A stretch of 64,000 nt of DNA from Dichetophora obliterata (Eukaryota; Arthropoda; Insecta; Diptera; Sciomyzidae), in NCBI GenBank assembly GCA_963920525.1, contig OY986437.1, positions 34,487,563 to 34,551,562 on the forward strand, given 5' to 3'. Each line of letters begins with the position of its first letter. The stretch's first letter is position 1. The position numbers and the translations under genes were made by a program. The notes beneath the pieces are model-generated. The model had not been told where the DNA came from. It saw nothing but the letters and a program-made list of their open reading frames with translations, and ran no database searches. Of this stretch, positions 44,782 through 56,562 are shown piece after piece.

Positions 44782-45590
44782 TACTTCATCTTTCTACATA
44801 CCCTTTCGTCAGTTTCACCAAGCGCAGAGCTTTTTTTATCGAGGTCTATAAACAAAGCTACTTCTTTTTGAGAGGTAATGGTTTTGATTAAAGGGACAAT
44901 ATTTTTAAAGGAATATGTTTAAAAATGTGCATTTTTACAAAATTACCTAAAAACCCGAAAAATGTTCTAAAAACTAAAAATGTCCACAAATGAAAATAAA
45001 ACAATTTCACAGTAAAAAATTTGAGGGTAAATTTTATCTTTTTTATAACATTTGTGGGGTATAAACTTTTTTTATTACAAATAATTTATAAATTTTATAC
45101 CACTCAATAATATAAAAATAATAAAACAAATATAATTTCAAAATTTTATATGGATATCATGTGTAAATCAGAATATATTCTGGTTCGTAAGAAAAAAATT
45201 CACCGAAATCGGGAAATTTAAAAATATAGTTCTTACGATTGGTCTGACGAGAAAAATGGTCTAGAAAAATTTATAAGATTTGATGGTATAACTTTTAAAA
45301 CATTTTTGGTTTGGTTTTATATGTATACAAAATAGTATAAAATTTATGCTCATATTTTTTACTGTGTTTGAAAATCGAAAAAAATTACCAAAAAATGCCT
45401 CAAATCTAGTGAAAAAATACCTGAAAACTAAAACCGATATAAAACAATGAAAACTGACAAAAAATTACCTACAAACTTTTCATATTTGCAATTAAGGCAA
45501 CATAAATGGACGTTCTAAATAAGCAGGAAATGTCTTACAAGCAGCAGAAAAAAGATGAAATGTCATCGAAATCCTAGCTCTGCTGATCAG

Positions 45591-48482
45591 AAATAACTTT
45601 ATATAAAATTTTCAATACCTACCATGCCTTCTTATGGGCGTTACAAGCCCTTTAATAAAGAGCCCTTTTTAAACGAGATCATAGCACTTTACAAAATATA
45701 AAAGTCTAAAAAACATATAAATATTAAGTGGTGTCCAAGCACTTTGTTTCCAATGAAGTATGCCCAAGAAGTTTAATAAATATCTTCAAAGTTATAGGTG
45801 GAATATCCTTGTAGTAACCATTATTCAATTTGATTTTCTAGTGCAATCACCTTCATGATCATGATCATTAATTTTTCAATTCTATAAAGTGTTCGGTAAT
45901 ATTCTTTGTCTATCTTCTCAATTGTAAGCAATGATGAAATTCCATATGCTGCAATATGCAAATCATGCATTTAAATTCCAATCTTTGTGATTTGAAGTGA
46001 GTTGTAGTTTTTGTTAAAATCATTTTAAAAATGTAGCCTAGATTTTCGTTGAACTTGATCTGTTATAAAAAAAAACAAACAAACATTTGCCTTGAGCGCA
46101 TTCAACCACTCAAAACAGGCTTGATTTCATCAAAAATGTATGCTAAAAATTATAGCCAGGTAGTTAGTTCAAAGCACAATGAATCAAAATAATAAAAGAT
46201 GTTTACTAAGCGCACTTGCATTAGTAAAATATATTTAAAAATCAACTAAAACTGCGCCTCTCATCCAGCCACACCCTAAATACCGGAAATAAAGCCAAAA
46301 AACTGTCAGCTTAGAGCTACACGGTGCGAACTTCCACTCATTTGCCAAGCAAGACACATACTCGCACTCAGCTTTAACAACGCGTTGTTTGACAAAAAGC
46401 CCAGTTAGTGACGACGCACTATTTTGACCGCCTTTAAGTAAACAAAAACCAACGGAAACATAAAAACTTGGCAACTGTTTTTCAGACAATGCATTCCACA
46501 ATTCATTCATGGAAAAAGCCAAATAGTTGCATTTAATTCAAGAGCGAAAAAAACACATTCAAGTTAATGAAAAACTTGGCCAGATCCGGCATTAGAGTGA
46601 AATAAAATCAAGCCCTTAATCACAGCAGCTGCATGCTTAGAGACACATCAACAAAGCGTTGACTACACACCGTTTAGGCCAACTCCACGCCTTTGGCTTT
46701 TACAGCTTAAACTTCATTCACACACAAGCTACATGCAATCAATTTTGAACCCATTCGATTGTGCGCACGCATGCGTTCCTTTCTAGTGGCATTTTGTTGG
46801 CACTCGCAGCAGCAGAAACTTGCAGCTTGTGCTTCGGCTTGCATCTGTTTTTACACTTCGTCATTGTCTATTTTCAATTACTTGGATAGCTTAGTTTAGC
46901 TGAGTAGCAACGCCATCACTGCTGTTTCTGCTCCTCCGGTCACACTGCGTTTCCAGACGCATGCGTAAAAGTGAAAGATATCATTTCGGTTTTTTTTTTT
47001 TTGGGCATTTCAAGACAAAGCCTTCATTCAACCCGCTTCGCTTTTGAGTTATTGAAAATCGCATTTGAATGAGCTCAATGTCAGTGATTGATTGTCTAGC
47101 CTGGTTTTGATGCCGAAACTTATTTTGCATACCATGTCGCTGGTCGCTTAAACTGTCCGTTTAAATCCATTTAATCTGTTGCGAGAGTTGGTTGATTTTG
47201 TTGCCATTGAAAAATGGGGGAAACCCTAGTAAGCAACTTTCTGACAAATGCCAGCTTAAAACACCTTTCAATTTAAATCAGAGCTTAAGTTTCAAAAGCA
47301 AAGACCTCATCCATTTGGATTTTGCTGCAGAAGCTCTATATTTAATTTTAGGCGTGTATCTGTCATAAAGTTAATTGACTCATTAAATTGAAGCATACGA
47401 TATGAATATTTAGTTGGTATCGATATTTTGTAAAACACAACACAGTCTGGCTTATTTAGGTGTGAACTTTTTTATTGGGAATTCGTGATTGAATTGGAAT
47501 TATTTTACGAAATAGTTTGAAAATATCTTTAAATTTGTTTTACAAAAACAACAAGTTCATTACTTATTGAGTTAGGGGTTAAGGTAAATACAGCACTGCA
47601 CTATTTTTTTTTTTTTTGTATATGACATAACTTGAAATGCTGTACCTAGTGCAAAAAATTAAACTAAGGTAGATTATCAAAAGTTAGTGTAGAATCGAAT
47701 TGTCAGTACATTAATATTTAGGCAATTTACAGTTCGATATAATATTGTAATGTGATAATATTTTAATGTGGGTAATTTGTTAACTATGAGCGCTACATTC
47801 TAGGACGTTGTAATTGTTGGTGTTGAATCAGTTGTTTTCATGAAAGAAGAAAGAGAAAGATAACAACTTAGACGTTTGTCTTTATTTTCGAATCAACAAA
47901 AATAAAGCTTGAATCTGAGTATGAGTTAAAAAGTAAAGTTATTGTCCGGGTTGTGTGCTGTTTGTGTAATTATCAGTTTACACGCTACAATAACAAGCCT
48001 CAGGGCATGTACAAATTAATCAGACCTGCGTAACTTGTGTTTGCATGTAAAATAAAAACAACAAATTAATCAGACATGTTTTTTAAGAAATCAATGCCAT
48101 AAACAGGTTGTGCTGGAAGTCTTGGAAAAATTATTACAGTCTATTAATTTTTAATACACATGCAAAAGTAAACTGTGTCATAGGCAAGATAAAAGAATAA
48201 AGTATTATTAAGGATAACGCTTTTGAGAATAAGAATTTAGATCACAATAAAAAAATCACATGAATTTAGTCTATAATGCGTAAAATTGCACTATAGACTA
48301 AACTGTCTTAAAAATGCACAAACAGTTTTATATATGATCCAAAAAAAAAGAAGAAAAGTAACTCCGATCATCACCATTTCACCAGTTGACTGCAGTGGGT
48401 TCAACAAGTTTATGGTTTAACAGAGTTTCAAAATCATCCCATGTTGACCGACGGTACTAACAAGTATACTATACTATATATA
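45591..48482. other. Long apparently single-copy interval
   Basis: No element ends or coding motifs recognised. The part from 46230 to 47240 is less AT-rich, includes GCAGCAGCAGAAACTTGCAG near 46808, and shares no repeats with the rest of the window. ACAAATTAATCAGAC occurs twice (48011 and 48060) 49 bases apart. Confidence 0.35.
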
Positions 48483-49290
48483 TTAGGGTGTCCCAAAAAA
48501 AAAATCTTGTTTGATGTCCGCGGCTTTTCCACTTCCATTTGACCTAAGAAACACCCTCTGTGAAGCGCATCTCAGTTGCTAAAGGTTTAGAGGTCGCGAA
48601 ATCATTTTCTAATTTTCCCATACAATTTGTATGGAGAAAAATCAGTTTTGCGGGTAAATTGAATTTAGAGCCATTATTTTTCAAGCAAATTAATTAAAAA
48701 AAAACACGTATTCCCCCAAATTTTTTCTGTTATGACATATCTGAATTTAATTTTCATCTGATTATTATTTGGGTCACCCTTTCCCGTACTAAATACCTTT
48801 AAACCCTTATAAATCCTAAACTATTGGTCGGATCGCCTTGATTTTCTTTTTAAACGATTCTGCATAAAATTCCCTTGGAATACATATAAGGGTAGGGTAT
48901 ATCTGCTATGGGCTATCAAGGAGTAATTTCAGTTTGAAAATGAAAAAGGTCCCCAGGGACCTTCTCACCCATCGGAGGGTTAATAAAAATGTTAAGCTAG
49001 CTACAAAAAAAAATTATTAAAAAAAATTACTTCAAACTTTGAAAATATCTTTAATTACAAATTAAACTTGAAAACCCATTTAAGATTATATATATCTCAA
49101 TAATTTTGGACAAGAAATGGTGACGTAATCTGCAAATAGCGATAGGGGCGGTATTAAGGGAAGGTATTAAGAGGCGGTATTACAGGGCGTGGCAAACATT
49201 TTTAAACATATCTCAATCCATCTTTAGCTATTTAACCCATATACTAAAGTTCATAAATTTCAAAAATTTAATAAAGATATTATGAGGTTT
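48483..49290. repeat. Dispersed repeat starting TATTAGGGTGTCCC
   Basis: TATTAGGGTGTCCCAAAAAA followed by GATGTCCGCGGCTTTTCCAC has a second, diverged copy at the window's right edge (63838-64000). The later part (49130-49290) contains GGGGCGGTATTAAGG phrases and GGGCGTGGCAAACATTTTT, related in style to the 40.5-41.5 kb repeat. No second end or coding region was found, so the right boundary is a guess. Confidence 0.4.
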
Positions 49291-52200
49291 TGTCCGGATA
49301 TTGCCACTGTGAGAAAAATTCAAAAATATTAAATTTGGAAAAAATAAAGAGATTTGCATTTCTAAACTATGGTTTCATATCTAAAAAACAATTTGTGAAG
49401 CGAAAATTTCCTGTTGCAATGTTTAGGGTACTTGGAGCTTTAAGATCTGATAAAAATATTTTATTTATTTTCTTAAACCTTAGTTAACTCTTTGATGCAA
49501 AGACTAAGCATTGCCATCTAGTTGTCAAGTTTATTATCTTCGCTATTAACCGCTGTATCGGAAATTCATATAAATTTTGCTATCTTTCTTCAAATTTTCT
49601 TTACAATTGCCGGAAATTGCTCTACTCTTGGCGAATATGCAACTTGCCGACTAATGGCATATGTAATTTTTCGATCTTTTCTATCCAGCAGCCCCCGAAT
49701 AAAGTTATAATCTAGTGGAATTGAAAAAATATTTAAATTTGTTAGAGGTTCAATTTTTTTAAATAGACATAGTGAACCTCTATACAACCCTAAACAAGTT
49801 AGTTTTGTTTTCTTGATATTAGTAATATTCAAAAGAAGAAACTTAAAATTATAAATTGTTTAAATAGTTTCGATAATTTTTTTTTCATTTTAAAAGATTT
49901 TTTGTATATTTTATACTGTACAGAAAATATACCTAACTGCCTCTCTGAAACTATTTTCACTGGATTGAGATCTTTTCCTAAAATTGATTCAATATTTTTA
50001 CGCAAAATAGAGAAATCTAATTTTTATGGCATCAAAACCGAAAGGGGTAAATTTGAATAAATTCCTTAAATATTCATTTCAATTCTAATAACATTCTTTA
50101 AAATAGATTGACGCCTATTTAAAATCATTACAATGCCAATAAAGTTTTTATCATTTAAGAAACAAATGGCAAAGAAATGGCAAACATAAAGAAAAACTGA
50201 GAAGGTTTGTCATTCTCTTGTCCATCATCATCATCGTGGCATAAGTTGCCGCTAGAGAAGTCCAACAAACAAAACATGGTAATATGGGCTCATCAAATTC
50301 TTCAAAATCTTCAATCGTCAGTCAACACCGAATCGCCGTGATTGCTCGGGTTCCGAAATAATTTTGTTAATATGAGAAAAATAGTGCTTTCATGCATAAA
50401 CTAGTGCAAGAAAAATTATTAGAATATTTCATTTTTACATTATCAATTGAAAACGGGCTAAAATAGTGGTAAATTAAGTTTAAAATAATAAGTAAAATGT
50501 ATAAAAGAGAAGGTAAAAGGTATAAAAGTATATCAAGAGAAAAACAAAGACAACAGTACACGCGCGAAAAAAAATTTTTTTGCTTATATAAAAACAATAT
50601 TAAGTTTAATAAAAAAAAAACATGCAAAACCAGAAAAAAAACACATAAGTATACATACATTAGTGTAAAGTACACCAAGCTCGAGAACAGCTTAACCCCG
50701 TTGTAATAGCTAGTGCAACAACCAGCTAGTCTTGAGAGAAAGAAAAAAATATGTAAAAAAAATTATGGTGAAATAAGCTTTTCGCATTTCAATAGCAAAA
50801 ATTTCAAAGAAAAAATAATAGTCATTAAAAGACGAGAAATGGGAAAAATAGCTACAAAGTTTCGTAGTTATATTTGTAAAATCAAAGAAAAAAAATAGAA
50901 AATATTTCAGTAAAACAAAAATATTATAAATTTAATATATTCCAAATTAAGTGTTAAAGGTTAAAGTTGAAAGTGAAATCTAAAGGTTAAGGGTAAAAGA
51001 ATAAAATTTGATCACGGCCATTAGAATTTTAAAGAAGCCTGCTGTTAACATCGTGGCTAAAACAAATGTTAATATTGGCTTAATGTGCAGAGATAAATTT
51101 TAATTTTTAACTCAATCATGTTAATTACCATAAAACATCGCGGAGAAAAAAAACCTTAGTATTGGAGATTAGATTAAAGCACATTCTCTTTTAGATCATC
51201 GACTCTCTCGCAACAAAACGCTGAAAGTACTTTCATCGTGGGAGCAGCGCATCCAAAGTGAGTTAAAATAAAATCTACAGATATATAAGAGTGAAAAAAA
51301 CTTCTCTTTAAAATGTTCTATACAATTATGAATTGCCATTATGTAGGTTATCTTTTCCTGTATTTCGCTCTTTTTGGTGTTAAACATATGCCCATGTAAT
51401 ATTAGAGTTGAATTTAAAAACTTTTATTTCAATTAAATGTTTGTTTTTTTCTATTCGCTATATAAGGCATATGTCAAGCTACAATTAATTAATGAAAGCT
51501 CGATTTGAAGTAAATGTATTCTTTAAATTGAAAAAAAAAATATTTAATTTTTGTCTGGCAACATTTTGCTCTTTTGTTAACAGGTTAGGTGCGTGATTAC
51601 TGTTCAATACCTATACAAACTAGGCACATAAAGGAACAGCTAATATGTGATGCAATGTTTATTGACCTATGTGTAAATTTATTTGATTCAGGCATTTCGT
51701 ATTTTTATAAAAAATTTTTAGTTGTAACATAAAGCAGAATTATTACTAAATTTCGATACTTAAATAATTATAAATTCATAACTTATATGTTAGTTTTAGT
51801 ATTGCGGCAAAAGTATTTCTTTTGTAATAAGCAACAAGCTTTAAATGTATATGCTTTAGTTTACGTTCGGTTAAGATCCTGAAGATAATATATTGAATTA
51901 ATGATTTATATTTTTTTTTTGTCTACGAACCAAACGAGCGTTATAATTATTTTTTTTTTTTTCATTTTATGCATCAAAGCGCATTTATGCAAATAACTCT
52001 AAATTTTATTATAAATAAATAAAACTGTAATACTGAATATCTAAATACTATCTTTTGATTTCTAGCGAGAAGTGATTGCGTTGTGATAATTTAGTAGGGA
52101 TCTTAATAACTATTCGTGATTTGTTTACCTAGTTCGGTAACTGAAATATTAAGATCATGGTTGGGAGGGCATTTGTTGCATACACATCTTTGTGCAGCCT

Positions 52201-53022
52201 TCAAACTTCCTAATAGGTTTTGGTGTCAGATATAAGGTACTTCCGGTTCAACATGTCCGTCCGTACAAACTTCATTTCCGTTCATTTATAGATTTTGTTT
52301 CTCTTTTCTTTTGGTAAACTTAAAGTCAATTTCTACGCACGCAAATTTTAAGATAATTTGTTTTTGTAGCAACGAAAATATTGAGTGATTGGGTGCAAGA
52401 ACTCCATCCCTACAAGCCGACGATCCCTAGCCGAATAAAACGCATGCCTCCGCTTCCTCTCATTCAAACCAAACTCGATTTTTAGAATTTTTTTTTGTGT
52501 GACCGTTGCATGCTACTAATGTCAGGCTATATGTGCTTCTTGAGTGTATGCTTTCATTAAATAATTAATTCGCTCTTATTCGTTACTCTACCATAAGGCC
52601 TCATAATGAAATATTGCAGAGAATTTTTTGGAAATTAAGATTGTTTCAAAAAAGAAATTATATATAAACTTTTTTTTAACTTTGGTTTTTTTTTATAAAA
52701 AACCTATTTTCCATATTTAAGTTGCTATAAATTATTCCATGGTAAAAAAAAAACAAAAAACTTTAACTGATGTTAGTAACTTAATTAAATAGCTTTAAAA
52801 ATCCGTTTCAAAAAGGTTTATATCTGGAATACTTTTTAAGTTATTGCATTAAAACTGATGACACCTATGAATGCCATTTTTGCAATACTTCCACTTACAG
52901 TTCGAAACAAGGGGGAAGATAAACCCCCTGCCATACAATTTTTTTCTTGTCTTGGCTCAAGGAATCAACCAGCGCAAGATTGAAACGTTGATCTGAGACA
53001 TCGTGTGTATAAGGCTTATATA
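49291..53022. other. AT-rich interval, nothing recognised
   Basis: Several 60-100 codon frames exist but are rich in Phe, Ile, Lys and Asn with no motif. Poly-T runs and simple AAAAAT sequence are frequent. No element ends were detected by eye. Confidence 0.35.
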
Positions 53023-53226
53023 CACTCTAAAAAGTTTTTGTTGAAATTTACTACAAAACTGGTAGGCAACAGGTTTGTGACTATTGCTTTAGTAAATTTA
53101 CGCATCTATTAAAATCAACATATTTTGTGTTTCATTTTTAATATTGCAGTATTATTCAACACAAACTTCACTATTGAAGTATAGTAAAATTAAACACAAC
53201 TTTCGTATTATCAGTTCAATAAGTTT

Positions 53227-53405
53227 AGTAATATGATAAAACTACTCGTCTCATAACAGCAAAATTCAACAACTGCTAAGTAATAACAACATCAGAAGTA
53301 GTAAAATTAAACAACATTTCTTGAATTTTACTACTTCTGAGGTTGTTATTATTTAGCAGTTGTTGAATTTTGCTGTTATGAGACGAGTAGTTTTATCATA
53401 TTACT
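53227..53405. repeat. Large near-perfect hairpin in the subterminal zone
   Basis: Two ~82-base arms, from AGTAATATGATAAAAC on the left to GTTTTATCATATTACT on the right, are reverse complements with two mismatches, separated by a loop of about 15 bases (AAACAACATTTCTTG). The arms are made of the element's own subterminal phrases (GTAGTAAAATT, AATTCAACAACTG). It looks like a recent inverted duplication. Confidence 0.9.
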
Positions 53406-53477
53406 TTTTCTTCGACTTAGCCAAAGTCAAAAGAAAATTTTTCAAATCTGAAATCCAGAATACCTTCGTTTCATATA

Positions 53478-53727
53478 TCGCACCCCATCTACAAAAGAGA
53501 CACAACTCAAAATTTACAAATTTAGCCATTTAAATTTAAGCTGTTCGTAATGATCGTCTAAATCAACTATCAAAAAGTTATACTTATTTTCTTCCTCTAT
53601 ATTAAAAAAAAACAATAGTTTCGTCACTTAGTTTTGTATGGAGTCCCTAAAAAGTAAAAACTTGTTTTTTGCCTCTCCTGGAAATTTCAAAATTTGGAGT
53701 TGTGCCTCTTTTGTAGATTAGGTGCAA
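53478..53727. mobile_element. MITE, 250 bp, nested in the CACTA-like element
   Basis: The left end TCGCACCCCATCTACAAAAG and inverted right end TTGCACCTAATCTACAAAAG match at 17 of 20 bases and continue with AGRCACAACTCMAAATTT, giving about 38 bp of inverted repeat. TA flanks both sides (53476-53477 and 53728-53729). No coding capacity. Confidence 0.75.
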
Positions 53728-53730
53728 TAT

Positions 53731-54376
53731 ATTAGCCTCTGTATAAAATATCCAGTCAATGCATACATTTTTTAAAACTCATAGAGGTTTTGTTACTTTG
53801 ATAACAGCACTTTGTTTGTGAGGTCAAGGTTTTCATCCAATTTCTTAATTACTATACTTTATATTTACTTGTTAGATAGAAATATAAAATATTATTACGA
53901 TAACTTCAGAATTATGGCTGTAATCGCAATCACAGACGGGCAAACGATCACGACTAAATCAACACAGGAGGTGATGCAGATTAAGAATGTATACAATTTT
54001 CTTTGCTTTACTATTTTAGTTTTTATTTTAATTTTAAAAGTAAATAAAAAAATTTGTACGAAAAGAAACTTACGTTTCGTATTCAATCAATATAAATAAT
54101 TCATTTTTATAAAAGTTAATATCGACATATTTGTTCTTACAAACTTGCAATTTTTAATAAACTTGCAATTTAAATCAATAAGTTTTAATGATACGAATCA
54201 TGTGGCCAGATACTTTAATAAATTGGCCAATGATATTTGATAAAGAATAAATTATTTAAAAAATTATCGTGCTAGATTTAATTACATTTAAAAAAAGCTT
54301 TAAAACACGTTTTTCAACTCGAAAATTTAAATCTGATTAAATAATCTTTTTTGCAATAATTAAAAAAAGTGAAATA
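53731..54376. other. 3' region of the accessory gene and subterminal DNA
   Basis: AT-rich sequence between the nested MITE and the accessory gene stop. A 95-codon plus-strand frame (53812-54099) is Ile/Phe/Lys-rich and featureless, so it is not called. Polyadenylation-like AATAAA signals on the minus strand are frequent and not distinctive. Confidence 0.4.
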
Positions 54377-56357
54377 TTATATATCAATGTTAATAGTTCC
54401 ATCAAGCTTTTTAATAAGAGTGTTAATTTTTGTTAAATTGTTTATATTTTTTTTTTGGCCCCTCAGTTGAGATGGATAGAATTTAAAAAAGTACCTCATT
54501 AAAAACTCATTAGTTTGTGACACATTTTTGGGATAAATTATGTTGAAAATATAATAATAGCATAGCAATTGCACTATCAGATCAACCAAATCGAAAAATT
54601 TCTCCTGTGATGTTATTTTTCCTTCTAACCATATGTAGGACATGCATTTGGTGTTTTTATCTGGTAATGTATCTAAAAAAAACATTTTTAAAACATTTCA
54701 TCAGGCTAACATTAAAGTATGAAATGAATATTTACTAATTATTGTTATCCACGGAGCTGATGTATTGCAGTCTTTTTTTATATTTTCAATTGTTGTACCA
54801 AACTAAAAATAACGAAAATATGTGTATATTAACAAGTTTGTATATACCAAAAAAAAAAATAATACTATAAATATACAACCAACTCACCTCATATTTTTTA
54901 AATATGAGTTCATATTTTTCATTAAAATATAAGCAAATAGCTTTTATTATCGATTCGTCATCATCATGTTTGATTCCGGGAGTTTTTAAAATCAAGCTTA
55001 GTTTAATTTTGGAAGCATCAAAGTTTTTTTTGAATGTATTTACATCTAAATCCATAAGATTCTTGAAATGGTCGAACAGACATTCCTTATGAAATATCAT
55101 TGGCCAGTTTGTTAAAAAATCGCTGGCCATATGATTTGTATCATTAAAAAATTTTCTTTGCGTCGAGTAGCAATCCTTCATGTATTTTCGTATATTTTCT
55201 TTATCACCAATCTTTGTATCTCTTTGGTTATATATCATAAGTAAATATTTTTGTTTTGATAAAATGTCTTCCTCACTGTGATTGTTTGAAGTTTGTGGCT
55301 GCCAATTTACGCAAGTTTTTGCCAGAGCGCTTAATAATTTGTTTCTTTTATTTGGCACATCTGAAATTTCAAAGTTTCCTTTCCTTTTTGGTTTTGAATT
55401 TAGAAAATTGTTACGATTTCTCATTGTGGTAATGAGAGACACCGGACTGTGTGACATTATATGTCCTTCTCCATCTCTTTCCACAAACGATTCAGGATAT
55501 TGTATCGCTGCTTTGTGAGCAATATTTCTATACACGCTCATTGGAATAAGATGAGATATTCCACGAAGATGATCAACCACAATATTTGCAAAACCATTTG
55601 TAAGCTTACCGAGTTTTGTTTTCTTATGAAAAGCATTATTTAACTCTGGAGACATTTTTTGCCACGGAATAGCAAAGTTTTCAAACGCATCACATGGTGC
55701 CACAGGTCTTAGGCTATTATTGTAAATACAATTTTTACTACTGCCAGCATTTTGAGAATCTTTTGGAACAAGAACGGGTACTGAAGAACATGCAGAATCC
55801 TCTTCGGGTATTAAAAAACATTCAAGATTTTCTTCAGGTACTGCAAAACATTCGAGATTCTCTTCAAATTCTGTATGGTCTGAGTTTGGATCATTGTACT
55901 GTTGCAGATCGAAAATATTTTCTTGGTTGTCGGCGACTGCAACGATGTCGAAGAAACTTTGAGAATTATCTGTGGTTAAAGTTGCTTTAAGTGCTGCTTC
56001 TGAACCTTGCGATTGTGACATGTAGTTTTTGGAATTGTCTGCTTCGGAAGGATTGCACTCCATCGTTGGTGTCCACCTTTCTGTTGTATGCAAAATTATT
56101 AGAGTGTTTTTGTCATCTAAAAATAGTTTAAGGATTTCATCGTCCTCGATTTCAGTCCCGTCAAATTCTAAAACTAGTTTACTACCATAAAGATCATAAT
56201 CCTTTGCTATAATTAAGAAAAATATAGTTATTCAAGAATCTTTGAGAACTCAATTTTACATACCTTTTTGTATTATTGGCCCGATTGAAGGCTGGCACAG
56301 AAACGCTTTCCTCTTCCTTCTGTCGGCACTCCATAGTTTTATTATATGTCTATCCAT
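54377..56357 (-). CDS. CIDE-N domain accessory protein of the CACTA-like element
   Basis: Predicted as four exons on the minus strand: 56357-56264, 56206-54888, 54802-54736 and 54672-54377. All introns have GT/AG ends and are 57-85 bp. The exons sum to 1776 bases, an unbroken frame of 591 residues. Residues 4-76 fit a CIDE-N domain: IKLWSADRRKRK at the start, SKLVLEFDGTEIEDDE in the middle (the family's LVLEEDGT hallmark), and NTLIILHTTERW at the end. Residues 80-200 are acidic and low in complexity. A middle region has IPWQKMSPELNNAF, MSVYRNIAHKAAIQYPESF and HSPVSLITTMRNRNNFL, typical of TE-linked proteins I have seen beside such transposases. The C-terminal part includes WPMIFHKECLFDHFKNLM. 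In animals CIDE-N mediates pairing of DNA-fragmentation factors; its role here is unknown. The domain call is by eye. Confidence 0.78.
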
Positions 56358-56562
56358 TAGATATTATTTACAATGAAATTATTCTATGCATTAATAGATT
56401 TTGCAATAAATTTAAAACAAGCGTCAAAATCAGCTGCTTTTCCCAGTAAACAAGACGAACAGTTGCTTATCCCAGTAAACAAGACAACAAACATAATGAT
56501 AACAATAAAAACGATAATATAATGAGAGAAAGCTAGAAGTAACATTTAAGTAATAGTTATTT
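56358..56562. other. Intergenic spacer between the two CACTA-like genes
   Basis: 205 bases separate the transposase stop from the accessory gene ATG. CAGTAAACAAGACRAACA is present twice (near 56445 and 56473). The spacer should hold the accessory gene promoter if it has its own, but no TATA match is obvious. Confidence 0.45.

Larger units (their letters stand above)
43424..45582 (-). mobile_element. hAT element with perfect 8-bp duplication
   Basis: The left end CAGGGCTCAGATTTTGATGG and inverted right end CAGAGCTAGGATTTCGATGA match at 15 of 20 bases. A perfect duplication CTGATCAG flanks both sides (43416-43423 and 45583-45590). A C-terminal hAT transposase remnant lies at 43563-43766. The interior is rich in AATTACCTAAAAAC phrases near both ends, and a mariner copy is inserted at 43849-44781. 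Internal sequence between remnant and right end is largely decayed or deleted. Confidence 0.85.

Noticed and set aside
46235..46522. 95-codon minus-strand frame in single-copy DNA
   Set aside because: No signal peptide, domain or splice context that I recognise; its length is within what chance gives here.
53812..54099. 95-codon plus-strand frame in the CACTA-like element as a third gene
   Set aside because: Ile/Phe/Lys-rich with no motif, opposite to both other genes and with no splice partners.
54786..54887. Reading the accessory protein straight through to 54786
   Set aside because: The last 34 residues of that reading are Ile/Phe-rich and unlike the rest, while a strong GAG|GTGAGT donor and downstream exons give a better-supported spliced end.
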